From Amycolatopsis vastitatis (lineage in GTDB: Bacteria > Actinomycetota > Actinomycetes > Mycobacteriales > Pseudonocardiaceae): 64,000 nucleotides of DNA. Position 1 is the stretch's first letter. Every line of letters begins with the position of its first letter. A program made the translations under genes and the position numbers. Positions 1 to 9,265 of the stretch are shown here, one piece after another. The stretch is from assembly GCF_002234595.1 (NCBI RefSeq), contig NZ_NMUL01000030.1, positions 248,001-312,000 of the forward strand. The letters are read 5' to 3'. Under the pieces are notes generated by a model. That model worked only from the letters and a program-made list of their open reading frames with translations, was not told the DNA's origin and searched no databases.

Positions 1-1
1 G

Positions 2-736
2 CTCCCGCTGCTGCGCCAGGCCGTCGAGCGCCGGCCCGGGTTGCGGATCGAGAAGGTGATCTACGGCGGGACGCCGATGTCCGAAGTGGACAAGAAGTGG
101 CTGCGTGAGCACCTCGGCACCCGGGTGATCTCCAGTATCCTCGCCGCCAACGACGGCGCGCAGCTGGGCTACCAGTGCGGCGAGCTCGGCGGCCGGTTGC
201 ACCACACCAGCCCCGACTACAACCTGATCGAGGTCGTCGACGAGGCCGGGAACCCGCTGCCCGAAGGGGAAATGGGCGACCTGCTCATCACCGGCATGCA
301 GAAGTTCGAGGGCCCGCTGCTGCGCTACCGCATCGGCGACTGCGGCCGGGTCTTCCGGCACGAATGCGCCTGCGGCGTTTCCGGGCCGGTGCTGGAGTTC
401 GCCGGCCGCACCGACGGCCTGATCAAGATCTACCCGAGCCGGGTGCTGCACGCCGATGTCCTGGCCGGGCTCGGCGTGTTCGGCGTTTCCCAGCTGCAGA
501 TCGAGATCACGCCGTCGGACGCGGGGGAGAGCGTGGTCGTGCGCACCGAATCGCCGCGGGTCCTCGATCCCGGCGAGGTGCGCGCCTTCCTCACGAAGGA
601 GTTCCCGCCGCTGAGCCCCCCGGAGTCCGGCGACGGCCCGTCCGCACTGCACGTCGAGTGCTTCGCGGAAGGAAAGCTCCCGCGGCACGCGGTGAGCGGC
701 AAGATCAAGACGGTCATCGACAACCGGCTGCGGTGA
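2..736 (+). CDS. PaaK-like adenylate-forming ligase, C-terminal part
   Basis: This is the C-terminal ~244 residues of an adenylate-forming enzyme of the phenylacetate-CoA ligase (PaaK) type; the reading frame is open to the left window edge, so the start lies outside. Visible family signs are the GDLLITG segment, the RYRIGD motif that contacts the ribose of AMP, a CACG Cys pair before a GRTDGLIKIYPSR segment (the hinge to the C-terminal lid), and a final SGKIK lysine segment. Such enzymes activate aryl or acyl acids as adenylates and usually pass them to CoA or a carrier. It is followed 11 nt later by an ATP-grasp gene, so its product may be amidated or exported. The substrate cannot be inferred. 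Confidence 0.8.
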   Translation, partial: LPLLRQAVERRPGLRIEKVIYGGTPMSEVDKKWLREHLGTRVISSILAANDGAQLGYQCGELGGRLHHTSPDYNLIEVVDEAGNPLPEGEMGDLLITGMQKFEGPLLRYRIGDCGRVFRHECACGVSGPVLEFAGRTDGLIKIYPSRVLHADVLAGLGVFGVSQLQIEITPSDAGESVVVRTESPRVLDPGEVRAFLTKEFPPLSPPESGDGPSALHVECFAEGKLPRHAVSGKIKTVIDNRLR

Positions 737-747
737 AAGGAATTCCG

Positions 748-2070
748 ATGACCGATCGTGTGACGGAGGCGTTCATCGCCGCGGCGCGGACGCCGGGCAG
801 CGCCCTGGCGAAGCTCGACGTCGGGGCGGCGCTGGGCTCACTCGGCTACGACTACCTCGCGCGGCCGATGTTCTTCGACGCGGCCGAGCTGGACCGGTTC
901 TCGGCCGACACCGCCCGGACCGTCGAGCTGATCTTCGCGCTGCCGGACCTGCTCTTCGACGGCGATTTCGCGCGGTTCCGCGACGAGTTGCGCATCGCCC
1001 CGGAGCACGGCCGGCTGATGGAGCGGGCAGGCGCCGCGCCGCCACGGTTCGGGCGGATCGACGCCTACCACGACGGCGAGACGTTCAAGATCCTCGAGTT
1101 CAACATCGGCAGCGACGCCGGCGGGCAGGACTGGGTCGGCGCGGTGCCGCGCGCGCTGCTCGAGGTCGCGGAGTTCGCCGGCTTCGCGCGGGAGCACGAG
1201 CTGACCTACACCGACACTTTCCCGCTCGTCGCCCAGCTGCTGCGGGAAGCGGGCGGGCCGGATCCGGTCGTCGCCCTCGTCGGCGAGCCCGGCGACACGG
1301 ATCCAGGCCCGTGGACGCCGTTCCGGGAGCTGCTCCGCGAGGCCGGGTTCGAAACGTACTTCGGGGCCATCACGGACCTTTCGGTGCGTGGCGGCCGCGT
1401 GTTCCTCGGGGACGTCCGCCTCGACGTGCTGTACCGGCTGTTCCTGGCCGATTCGCTCGACGGCGACCCCGCGGCGGCCGAGATCGCCCAGGCGCTCCAC
1501 CGCACGCACGCGGACGGCGGCGTGGTCCTGTGGACGACGCTGGAGTCCGAGGTCTTCGGGAACAAGGGCTGCCTCGCGCTGCTGAACGAGCCGCGCGTCC
1601 GGCGCCAACTGTCCACTGTGGACAGCCAGCTGCTCGACCGGGTGCTGCCGTGGACCCGATCGCTGGCGGCGGGGGACGACATCGGAGAGTACCTCGGGCG
1701 ACGGGAACAACTGATCCTCAAGCCGAACGGGTGCTTCGGCGGCCGCGGGATCACCGCGGGCTGGGAGGTCGACGAGGCGGTGTGGCGCCGGGCGCTGCTC
1801 GACGCCGCCCCGGGCGGCGCGGTCGTGCAGGAGCGCGTCGTACCGCGTGCGGAGCCCGTCTACGACCCGGCGACCGACGAAATCACGCCTTGGGAGGCCT
1901 GCTGGGGTCTCTACCACACCCCGTCCGGGAAGTTCGCCGGCGGCGGCTGCCGGTTCCTGCCGCACGGCTCGGCCCGGATCAGCGCGCCCGCGTCCGGCGT
2001 GCCCATCGAAGGCCGGAGCATTTTCGAGTCCTACCGCGCCGGGATCTTCCGCTACCCCGGAGGCCGCTGA
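748..2070 (+). CDS. Circularly permuted ATP-grasp family protein
   Basis: 440 residues. The pieces LEFNIGSDAGGQDW (~residue 115), LILKPNGCFGGRGI (~residue 320) and VVQERVV resemble the nucleotide- and metal-binding parts of the circularly permuted ATP-grasp (glutathionylspermidine-synthase-like) group. Family members form amide or ester bonds from a carboxylate, ATP and a nucleophile, and often sit in natural-product clusters. The ATG has an AAAGGAATTCCG leader as its ribosome site. Its stop overlaps the next gene's start (TGATG), so it is translationally coupled to the MFS gene. With the PaaK-like ligase before it, a two-enzyme acid-activating and amide-forming unit is plausible. The exact reaction is inference. 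Confidence 0.75.
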   Translation: MTDRVTEAFIAAARTPGSALAKLDVGAALGSLGYDYLARPMFFDAAELDRFSADTARTVELIFALPDLLFDGDFARFRDELRIAPEHGRLMERAGAAPPRFGRIDAYHDGETFKILEFNIGSDAGGQDWVGAVPRALLEVAEFAGFAREHELTYTDTFPLVAQLLREAGGPDPVVALVGEPGDTDPGPWTPFRELLREAGFETYFGAITDLSVRGGRVFLGDVRLDVLYRLFLADSLDGDPAAAEIAQALHRTHADGGVVLWTTLESEVFGNKGCLALLNEPRVRRQLSTVDSQLLDRVLPWTRSLAAGDDIGEYLGRREQLILKPNGCFGGRGITAGWEVDEAVWRRALLDAAPGGAVVQERVVPRAEPVYDPATDEITPWEACWGLYHTPSGKFAGGGCRFLPHGSARISAPASGVPIEGRSIFESYRAGIFRYPGGR

Positions 2071-3320
2071 TGACCACCGAAGAAGCTGTCGGCAAGCGGC
2101 GCGGACTGGGCCGGGACTTCGGGTTCCTCTCCGCCGCGTACAGCATGCAGACCCTCGGCGAGGGCGTGCTCGTCACCGCATTGCCGCTGGTGGCGAGCAG
2201 GCTGACCAGCGACCCGAAGCTGATTTCATGGGTGCTGCTGGCCTGGGAACTGCCCTGGCTGCTGCTCGCCCTGCCCGGCGGCCTGCTCGTCGACCGCGGG
2301 AACCGCCGCCTGCTGATGATCGGCGCGCAGGGCGTCCAGATGCTGTTGCTGGTCCTGCTCGCGGTGGCGGTCTCGGCCGACGTCACGCGGATGTGGATGC
2401 TGTACGTGCTCGCGTTCGGCATCGGCACCGGGGACATCATCTTCATGGGCGCGAGCCGCGCGCTGATCCCGGACCTCGTGCCGCACCAGGACCTCGAAGC
2501 GGCCAACGGCCGGAACATGACCGCCGAGACCCTCGGCCGCAACTTCGTCGGCCCGCCACTCGGCTCCGCGCTGTTCGCGTTCCTGCTGCCGCTGCCGTTC
2601 TGGCTCAACGCGCTGACCTACCTCGTCTCGGTCGTGCTGATCTCGCGCATCCGGCGTCGTCCCGTGCGCACCGCACCCGCCCCCGAACGCCGGAGCCTCG
2701 GCGCGGAACTGACGGCGGGCCTGCGGTGGCTGCTGCGGCACCGCGTGCTCCGGATCGTCGTGCTGCTGGCCGCGGTGAGCAACTTCTGTGTCCTCATGGG
2801 ACAGTCGGTGCTGGTGCTGTTCGCGAAGGAAGTGCTGGGTGTCGGCGACACCGGCTACGGCGTCCTGGTCGCCGCGATGGCGGTCGGCGGCGTCGTGGGC
2901 GGGTTCTCGAGCCGCCGCGTCGTGCTCCGGTTCGGGGCCCGCGCCGTCGCCGTCGCCGTGTCACTGGGCGGAGCACTGAGCCTGCTCGCGATCGGGCTGT
3001 TCGGCCGCCAGCCCGTGGTGGTCGCGGCGATCTTCTGCGTGTGGTCCACCGGGCTGGCGCTGTGGAACGTGATGGCCCAGTCGCTGAGCCAGCGGCTCAT
3101 CCCCGAGGAACTGCGCGGCCGGGTCAACTCGGCCACCAGGATGATCTGTTTCGGGGCGCTGCCGCTGGGCGCGTTCGCCGGCGGCCTGGTCGCCGGGTCT
3201 CTCGGGCTGGCCGCGGCGTGGACGGTCGGCGGGGCGATCAACGTCGCTGTGGTCCTGGCGGCCATCCCGACCCTGCTGCGCTGGCCCGCGAACGCGGTCG
3301 AGGAGGAGAAAGCACGATGA
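2070..3320 (+). CDS. MFS transporter, probable exporter
   Basis: 416 residues with about 12 hydrophobic segments and MFS hallmarks: GGLLVDRGNRR in the loop between helices 2 and 3, and a charged SRIRRRP central loop. The overall look is that of the actinobacterial MFS_3/enterobactin-exporter-like group used for efflux of small molecules. The ATG overlaps the stop of the ATP-grasp gene, and its own stop overlaps the ATG of the reductase gene, so the three are coupled. From this position it most likely exports the product of the ligase/ATP-grasp pair or gives self-resistance. That role is inferred from context only. Confidence 0.85.
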   Translation: MTTEEAVGKRRGLGRDFGFLSAAYSMQTLGEGVLVTALPLVASRLTSDPKLISWVLLAWELPWLLLALPGGLLVDRGNRRLLMIGAQGVQMLLLVLLAVAVSADVTRMWMLYVLAFGIGTGDIIFMGASRALIPDLVPHQDLEAANGRNMTAETLGRNFVGPPLGSALFAFLLPLPFWLNALTYLVSVVLISRIRRRPVRTAPAPERRSLGAELTAGLRWLLRHRVLRIVVLLAAVSNFCVLMGQSVLVLFAKEVLGVGDTGYGVLVAAMAVGGVVGGFSSRRVVLRFGARAVAVAVSLGGALSLLAIGLFGRQPVVVAAIFCVWSTGLALWNVMAQSLSQRLIPEELRGRVNSATRMICFGALPLGAFAGGLVAGSLGLAAAWTVGGAINVAVVLAAIPTLLRWPANAVEEEKAR

Positions 3321-4312
3321 TCACCCGAGCGATCCACCTGAAGGCCCGGCCCACCGGTTTTCCCGTGCCGGAGCAGTTCGAGCTCGTCGAGCACGAACTG
3401 CCCGCCCTCGCGGACGGCACCGCGCTGGTGGAGAACGTCCACCTCTCCGTCGACCCGTACATGCGGGAACTGATGGACGAGGGCTGGGAGCCCGGCGCGC
3501 AGTGCGGGACCGGACGCGCGGTCGGACGTGTCGTCGCGTCGCGCGAGCCGTCGTGGCCCGTCGGCACGGTCGTCGCGCACGGCGAAGGCTGGAGCACTCA
3601 CGCGACGTTGCGGGCCGGGCACCCGGGCGCCCGGATCCTGCAGCTGCACGACGGAATCCCGCTGTCGGCCCACCTTTCGGTGCTCGGCGGGACCGGGCTC
3701 ACCGCGTACGTCGGGCTGGTGGAGATCCTCCGCCTGAAGCCCGGCGAGACGATCTATGTCTCGGCCGCCGCGGGGGCGGTCGGCGGCACGGCCGGTCAGC
3801 TGGCGCGCCTGCTCGGGGCAGGCCGGGTGATCGGCAGCGCGGGTTCGGCGGCGAAGGTGAAGCACGTCGTCGAGGATCTCCGCTTCGACGCCGCTTTCGA
3901 CTACCACGACGGGCTCGGCCGGCTGGCCGAGCTCGTTCCCGGCGGCCTCGACGCCTCGCTCGAAGGCGTCGGCGGTGCCCACCTCGAGGCGGCCATCGGC
4001 GCCACGAAGGAGTTCGGCCGGATCGCCTGGGTCGGGGCGATCTCCCAGTACCACGACGCGGCGAACCCGCCGCCGGCACCGCGCAACCTCTACCGCGTCG
4101 CGGACTACAGCCTCCAGCTGCGCGGCTACCAGGTGCGCCATCACCTCCGGCTGCGCCCGGACGCGGAAGCCTTGCTGGTGCCCGCGATCCGCGACGGCCG
4201 GATCCTGGTCGACGAGACCGTCGTTCGCGGCTTCGACCAGGTCGTCCCGGCTTTCCTCGGCATGCTCCGCGGGGAGAACGTCGGAAAAATGATCGTCGCC
4301 ATCGCGGACTGA
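3317..4312 (+). CDS. NADP-dependent oxidoreductase, zinc-free MDR (prostaglandin reductase/CurA type)
   Basis: 331 residues of the medium-chain dehydrogenase/reductase family, without the zinc-binding cysteines of alcohol dehydrogenases. The opening ARPTGFPVPEQFELVE, the VDPYMR motif and the AAAGAVGGTAGQLARLLG nucleotide site (the usual AxxGxVG pattern) point to the leukotriene B4 12-hydroxydehydrogenase/CurA group, which reduces enone double bonds with NADPH. The start overlaps the MFS stop (ATGA). In this operon it may tailor the exported product or detoxify an enone. The downstream binding-protein gene is 46 nt away. Confidence 0.85.
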   Translation: MITRAIHLKARPTGFPVPEQFELVEHELPALADGTALVENVHLSVDPYMRELMDEGWEPGAQCGTGRAVGRVVASREPSWPVGTVVAHGEGWSTHATLRAGHPGARILQLHDGIPLSAHLSVLGGTGLTAYVGLVEILRLKPGETIYVSAAAGAVGGTAGQLARLLGAGRVIGSAGSAAKVKHVVEDLRFDAAFDYHDGLGRLAELVPGGLDASLEGVGGAHLEAAIGATKEFGRIAWVGAISQYHDAANPPPAPRNLYRVADYSLQLRGYQVRHHLRLRPDAEALLVPAIRDGRILVDETVVRGFDQVVPAFLGMLRGENVGKMIVAIAD

Positions 4313-4358
4313 GAGCCACTTGCGGGGTTTCACGGAGGAACCCGCTGAAGGGGGAAGA

Positions 4359-5972
4359 ATGAACGTACGAAGACTGACCTACGCGACGGTGGGCGTCGCG
4401 CTCGCCGCGGGCGTGGCGGGCTGCGGGACGCAGCCCGCGGCACCGGCCGGCCCGGCGACGTCCGACGCTGTGATCAGCATCGGTATCGGCGAGCCGAAAC
4501 ACGGGCTGGTTCCCTCGGACACCGCCGAGACCCAGGGCCAGCTCGTGCTGACCTCGCTGTTCACCCCACTGGCCAAAGTGGACAGTGGTGGCAAGGTCAC
4601 CGAAGTCGCCGCCGACTCGATCACCACGTCGGACAACAAGGTCTGGACGATCAAGCTCAAGGACGGCTACACCTTCCACAACGGCGAGAAGGTCACCTCC
4701 GACAGCTACATCGAGGCCTGGAACCGGGCCGCGTACAAGCCGAACGAGCAGGACGGCAACTACCTGTTCGCCAAGATCGACGGCTACGACGACGTCAACC
4801 CCGCCGCCGAGGGAGCCACCCCGAAGACGGACAAGCTCAAAGGCCTCAAGAAGGTCGACGACCTCACCTTCCAGGTGACGCTTTCCGCACCCTACGTCGC
4901 CTTCAAGGCGGTGCTCGTCAACCTCGCGTTCGCGCCGTTGCCGAAGGTGGCGTTCAAGGGCACCGGGTTCGACAAGGCGTTCGGCGAAGCCCCGATCGGC
5001 GATGGGCCGTTCGCGATCAAGGGCGGCTGGCGGCACAACCAGTCCATCGAGGTGGCGCGCTACGACGCCTTCCCCGGTGAGAAGCCCAAGGTCAAGGGCA
5101 TCCTCTTCCACATCTACCCGGACCTCGACAAGCAGTACGCCGACCTGGTCGCGGGCAAGGTGGACATCGCTCCGGTGCTGCCGCTGCCGAAGCTGGAGGA
5201 GGCGAAACGGACGCTGGGGGAGAGGTACAAGCAAAGCCCGCGCGCGGGCATCGGCTCGCTCGGGTTCCCCAGTTTCGACCCGAAGTACGCCAGCACCGAC
5301 GCGCGCAAGGCGATCTCGATGGCGATCGACCGGGAACAGATCGTCAAGACGGTGTTCGACGGCACCCGCACCCCGGCGCACTCGTTCCTCCAGCCGGGCA
5401 TCGAGGGCTACCGCGCGGACTCCTGCGGCGAAGCGTGCCGCTTCGACCCGGTCAAGGCCAAGGAACTGTTCACCAGGAGCGGGTTCACCGGGCCGGTGGA
5501 GCTGACGTTCAACGTCGACGGCGGTTCGAAGGACTGGGTGGACGCGGTCTGCGGGCAGATCAAGACCAACCTGGGCGTCGACTGCGTGGAGAAGCCGATC
5601 GAGAAGTACGCCGACCTGCTGACCAAGCTGAAGGCGCACGCGCCCGGCCTCGGCGTGTTCCGCAGTGCGTGGACCTACGACTACCCGGCGCCGGAGAGCA
5701 TCCTCGGGCCTCTTTACACCTGCGCCAGCACGTCGAACTACTACGGCTACTGCAATGCGCAGGTCGACCGGCTGATCGCCGCGGGCGACGTCGCGCCGAA
5801 CCCGGACGAGGCGGTGAAGTCCTACCAGCAGGCCGAGGACATCATCGCGCACGACCTGCCGACGGTGCCCCTCTGGTACCTGCAGCACGTGTACGGGCTC
5901 GGCACCAAGGTGAAGAACGTCGAGGTGAACGACCTCGGCATGGTGGACTTCGTCAAGGTGGAAGCAGCCTGA
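4359..5972 (+). CDS. Peptide/nickel-type ABC transporter substrate-binding lipoprotein (SBP family 5)
   Basis: 537 residues. The N-terminus is a lipoprotein signal with Cys22 in VAGC. The mature part has the DppA/OppA fold signs: FTPLAKVDSGGKVTEVAADS, then WTIKLKDGYTFHNGEKV and the YNxxS-like middle. The ATG was chosen over an upstream in-frame start because AAGGGGGA precedes it at a good distance. No permease or ATPase gene is nearby, so it is an orphan receptor that must use a transporter encoded elsewhere, or act in sensing. A strong hairpin follows the gene. Confidence 0.85.
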   Translation: MNVRRLTYATVGVALAAGVAGCGTQPAAPAGPATSDAVISIGIGEPKHGLVPSDTAETQGQLVLTSLFTPLAKVDSGGKVTEVAADSITTSDNKVWTIKLKDGYTFHNGEKVTSDSYIEAWNRAAYKPNEQDGNYLFAKIDGYDDVNPAAEGATPKTDKLKGLKKVDDLTFQVTLSAPYVAFKAVLVNLAFAPLPKVAFKGTGFDKAFGEAPIGDGPFAIKGGWRHNQSIEVARYDAFPGEKPKVKGILFHIYPDLDKQYADLVAGKVDIAPVLPLPKLEEAKRTLGERYKQSPRAGIGSLGFPSFDPKYASTDARKAISMAIDREQIVKTVFDGTRTPAHSFLQPGIEGYRADSCGEACRFDPVKAKELFTRSGFTGPVELTFNVDGGSKDWVDAVCGQIKTNLGVDCVEKPIEKYADLLTKLKAHAPGLGVFRSAWTYDYPAPESILGPLYTCASTSNYYGYCNAQVDRLIAAGDVAPNPDEAVKSYQQAEDIIAHDLPTVPLWYLQHVYGLGTKVKNVEVNDLGMVDFVKVEAA

Positions 5973-5983
5973 TCCACGAACCA

Positions 5984-6029
5984 AAACCGGTGGGTGACCC
6001 GCGCAGGGATGCGGGTCACCCACCGGTTT
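5984..6029. terminator. Perfect 19-bp hairpin, bidirectional terminator
   Basis: Arms at 5984-6002 and 6011-6029 are exact reverse complements (AAACCGGTGGGTGACCCGC on the left) with an 8-nt loop. It lies between two convergent genes, both for family 5 binding proteins. The right arm ends in GGTTT and the left arm begins AAACC, so the hairpin has short A/T ends on either strand, as expected for a two-way terminator. Confidence 0.85.
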
Positions 6030-6048
6030 CGTTATCGGCCTGTCCTCG

Positions 6049-7821
6049 TCACCAGGCGAGCCGGACGTTCGCCGGATCGACCCGCGCGTTCGGGAACCGC
6101 ACCGCGCCGCGCACCCGCGCGGACACGAAGAACGTCGCGTCGCGGGTGACCATCGGAACCACCGCGGCGTCGTCCAGGATCTGCCGCTCGGCCTCCTGGA
6201 ACCGCGTGTTCGCGGTGGCCTGGTCCGGCGCGGTCAGCGCCTGGTGGATCAGCCCGTCGGTTCGCGGGTTGTGGTAGAACCCGTAGTTCGAACCGAAGTT
6301 CGGTGAGTCCGCGGAGTAGCCGGAGCTGTCGAACAGCGGGCTGAAATAGCTGCGCGCGTTGGCGCCGACGATCCAGTCCGGCCGCCAGTTCGGCGCGACG
6401 ATGTCCCACGCACCCTCACGAGCGTAGGTGCTGTCCGCGAGGTACTTGCCGTAGTAGTCGCCGATACCCACCTGCACGAGCTCGACCGTGATCCCGGCGC
6501 GAGCCAGGCTGTCCCGGACCGACTGCGCGATCGCGGGCTGCGGCGGGACGTCACTGTGCAGCATCTTCAGCTTCAGGCCGTTCGGGTAGCCGGCTTCGGC
6601 GAGCAGCTGGCGCGCCTTCGCCGGGTCTCCGTGGTCACCCGGCGTCGCGTAGGGGCAGTACTGCCGGTACGCCGGGTTGGCCGGGCCGAGGATCTGACAC
6701 GAGGGGTGCGCGATCTTCGCGCCGCCCGCGATGTCGGCGGCCGCGGCCTTGTCGATGCCGTATTGGAGCGCCTGGCGGACCAGCAGGTTGGCGGTCGCGT
6801 GGTTTTCGTTGGGGCTGAGCATGTTGATCACGAGATAGGGCTCCATCATGCCGACGTCGGCGTGACGCAGCCGGGGATCGTCGTTCGCCAGCAGCGGAGC
6901 CAGCCGGTCCGGCGGCACGGGGACGTCCCAGGTGGCGTCGGCCTGGCCCGTGTCGATCAAGGTGACGACCTCCTGCCGGTCCACGCCCAGCCGGACGTGG
7001 ATCCCGTCGACGTGAGCGCGCCGGACGGGATCGGCCGACGCGTCCCACGCCGGATTGCGGGTGAAGACGATTTCCGCGCCCGGGGTGTACGAGGAGATCC
7101 GATATGGTCCGTCGGAAATCGTGTGCTGCCGGAATTCGGGGCCGTCCGGAAGGTAACGCAGGTATTCGCGGGGTGCGGGCGAGGAAAACCCGAGCGCGAG
7201 TATCTCGAGGAAGTCCGGAACCGGCGCGGACAGCGTGAACCGGACGGTCCGGTCCCCGAGCGCCCGCACACCGGTGATCTCGTGCCCGCCGAGGTAACGG
7301 GCGATCGCGCCGGTTTCCGGTGCCACCTGCGCGAAGCCGTCGCAGAACTCGCGCATCCCGGCGATGGTGTCCGTGAAGTACTGCGGCGCACCGGCCCCGG
7401 CGACCGGGTTGCACACCCGCTTGATGCCCAGCACCACGTCGTCGGCGGTGACCTGCCGCGCCCCGGACGGCGCGTCCCACTTGGCCCCCCGGCGGATCCG
7501 GAAGGTGTAGGTCCGGCCGTCCGCGCTGATCCCGCCGTTGGCGACGGTGGGCACCTCGGCAGCCAGATCCGCCACCAGCGCGCCGGCTCGAGCCGGGTCG
7601 TCGGTGGTCGGGTGCGTGACCAGCTGCCGGGTGTAGGCCCGTTGGATCATCGTCGCGACGGCCGTGTAGGCGCTGGCCGTGTCGAAATGATCGAGGTCTC
7701 CCAAACCGGCGAGCCGGAGTGTGCCTCCGTGCCGGTTTTCGGCTCCGGCGTTCCCCGGAACGGCGAACGTCAGCGCCACGACGGCCAGCAAGCTCGTCGT
7801 GGCGCGCATTCCTGCACGCAT
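6049..7821 (-). CDS. Peptide/nickel-type ABC substrate-binding protein, non-lipidated
   Basis: 590 residues of the SBP family 5 (DppA/OppA-like), with RHGGTLRLAG, GRTYTFRIRRGAKWDAPSG and ISDGPYRISSY segments. The start at 7821 is preferred because GGGGGAAG lies just upstream; the open frame extends 20 codons further without a better site. The signal peptide ends in AGA-EN and has no lipobox cysteine, unlike the paralogue at 4359, so the protein may be secreted freely or held in another way. No permease genes are adjacent. It follows the P450 gene on the same strand after a 145-nt gap. Confidence 0.85.
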   Translation of the reverse strand: MRAGMRATTSLLAVVALTFAVPGNAGAENRHGGTLRLAGLGDLDHFDTASAYTAVATMIQRAYTRQLVTHPTTDDPARAGALVADLAAEVPTVANGGISADGRTYTFRIRRGAKWDAPSGARQVTADDVVLGIKRVCNPVAGAGAPQYFTDTIAGMREFCDGFAQVAPETGAIARYLGGHEITGVRALGDRTVRFTLSAPVPDFLEILALGFSSPAPREYLRYLPDGPEFRQHTISDGPYRISSYTPGAEIVFTRNPAWDASADPVRRAHVDGIHVRLGVDRQEVVTLIDTGQADATWDVPVPPDRLAPLLANDDPRLRHADVGMMEPYLVINMLSPNENHATANLLVRQALQYGIDKAAAADIAGGAKIAHPSCQILGPANPAYRQYCPYATPGDHGDPAKARQLLAEAGYPNGLKLKMLHSDVPPQPAIAQSVRDSLARAGITVELVQVGIGDYYGKYLADSTYAREGAWDIVAPNWRPDWIVGANARSYFSPLFDSSGYSADSPNFGSNYGFYHNPRTDGLIHQALTAPDQATANTRFQEAERQILDDAAVVPMVTRDATFFVSARVRGAVRFPNARVDPANVRLAW

Positions 7822-7966
7822 TTGCTTCCCCCCAAAAAAAAGATCCAGCTCCCCCGTCAACGCCGATAATACTCGATGCATTGCCGAAAAAGGACCTGTT
7901 CCGCTGAGCGGATTGAGCCGCGCGGCACGCTGGGTACGAACGCGTTCTCGCGTTTCCGTGGTCTCG

Positions 7967-9160
7967 TCACCAGCTGACCGGCAAGGCGATCGGTCCGCGC
8001 ATGGCCATGCCGGTCCGCCAGGCGATCTCGTCGTCGGGCACGGCCTGCCGGAGCCCGGGGAGGCGGGTCAGCAGCGCCGTCAACGCCACCTGGATGTCCA
8101 TGCGTGCCAGCTGGGCCCCGATGCAGTGGTGCGGTCCGTGGCCGAAGGCCAGGTGTCCCTTGGCGTTCCTGGTCACGTCCAGCCGGTCGGGGTCGGGGTC
8201 GGGGAAGTGGCGCGGGTCGCGGTTGGCCGCGTGCTTCGCCAGCAGCACGGGTTCGCCCGCGCGGACCGTGCCGCCGCTGAGCTCCACGTCTTCGAGCGCG
8301 TACCGGGGCAGGATGTCGGCGGCTTCCTGCCCCGGGATCCAGCGCAACAGCTCCTCCACGGCGCCGGGCATCAGCTCGGGCCGGGCGCGCAGCAGGTCCA
8401 GCTGGCCGGGGAACCGGAACAGGGCGTGGACGGAGTTGACGATCTGGCTCGCGGTGGAGTCGTACCCGGCGCCGAGCAGCAACACGGTCAGCTGCACGAG
8501 CTCCTCGGCGGTGAGCCGGTCGCCTTCCTCCTGCGCCACCACGAGCGCGCTGATCAGGTCGTCTTCCTGATGTTCGCGGCGCCGGTCGGCGAGCCCGGCC
8601 AGGTATTCGGCGAGCTCACCCAGCCGCGCGATCTTCTCCTCGTCGGTCAGCGCGGTGACGGACATGAACGCGGCGGCCAGTTCCCGGAAGTGGTCGCGGT
8701 CGTCGTAGGGAACGCCGAGCAGCTCGCAGACCATCAGGCCGGGCAACGGAATCGCGAACGCCGTCAGCAGATCGACGGGTGGGCCGGTCTTCTCCATCTC
8801 GTCCACCAGTTCGCCCGCCAGGCGTTCCGCGCCCGCGCGCAGCTGTTCGACGCGGCGGACGGTGAACGCGTGTGCCAGCAGCCGCCGCAGCCGGGTGTGG
8901 TCCGGCGGGTCGAGGTCGGTCAGGATCGCGCCCATCCGCTGCGGGCCCAGCCGTGGGGTGTCCCGCACGGCGGCCTGCGCGAGGCTGAACCTGCTGTCAC
9001 TGAGCGCGATGCGGACGTCGTCGTACCGCGTGAGCAACCAGCCCTCCTCGCCGTAGGGGAGTTTCACGCGGGCCAGCGGCTCGTGGTCGCGCAGCCGGCC
9101 GTATTCCGGATCGATCTCCAGCCCGGTTGCCGGACCGAACGGGTAGGAACGCACGTTCAT
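7967..9160 (-). CDS. Cytochrome P450 (bacterial CYP)
   Basis: 397 residues, the normal length for a soluble bacterial P450. Motifs in order: I-helix AGYDST (oxygen activation), K-helix ELLR (ExxR), and the heme loop FGHGPHHCIGAQLA with ligand Cys346. The ATG at 9160 is preceded by GGGAGGGTGCC. The VYGDHTRLRRL-equivalent segment DPPDHTRLRRLLAHAF supports a type that uses a ferredoxin partner, but no ferredoxin gene is adjacent, so electrons must come from elsewhere. Its lone position between a small unknown gene and a binding-protein gene gives no substrate; it may tailor a metabolite from the ligase/ATP-grasp cluster. Confidence 0.93.
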   Translation of the reverse strand: MNVRSYPFGPATGLEIDPEYGRLRDHEPLARVKLPYGEEGWLLTRYDDVRIALSDSRFSLAQAAVRDTPRLGPQRMGAILTDLDPPDHTRLRRLLAHAFTVRRVEQLRAGAERLAGELVDEMEKTGPPVDLLTAFAIPLPGLMVCELLGVPYDDRDHFRELAAAFMSVTALTDEEKIARLGELAEYLAGLADRRREHQEDDLISALVVAQEEGDRLTAEELVQLTVLLLGAGYDSTASQIVNSVHALFRFPGQLDLLRARPELMPGAVEELLRWIPGQEAADILPRYALEDVELSGGTVRAGEPVLLAKHAANRDPRHFPDPDPDRLDVTRNAKGHLAFGHGPHHCIGAQLARMDIQVALTALLTRLPGLRQAVPDDEIAWRTGMAMRGPIALPVSW

Positions 9161-9265
9161 GGCACCCTCCCTGAGCTCACGTCGAGGCAGCCACCATGCT
9201 CTCACGGGGACCGGCACCGTTCGGGCGCTCGCGAGCTGCGGTCGTCGCCCGGTTCCCGGCCGGCC

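Noticed and set aside
6556..7869. A 437-residue + strand open frame
   Set aside because: Antisense shadow of the family 5 binding-protein gene.
7822..7966. Minus-strand promoter with TATTAT at 7866-7871
   Set aside because: The -10 is good but no convincing -35 lies at a proper distance.
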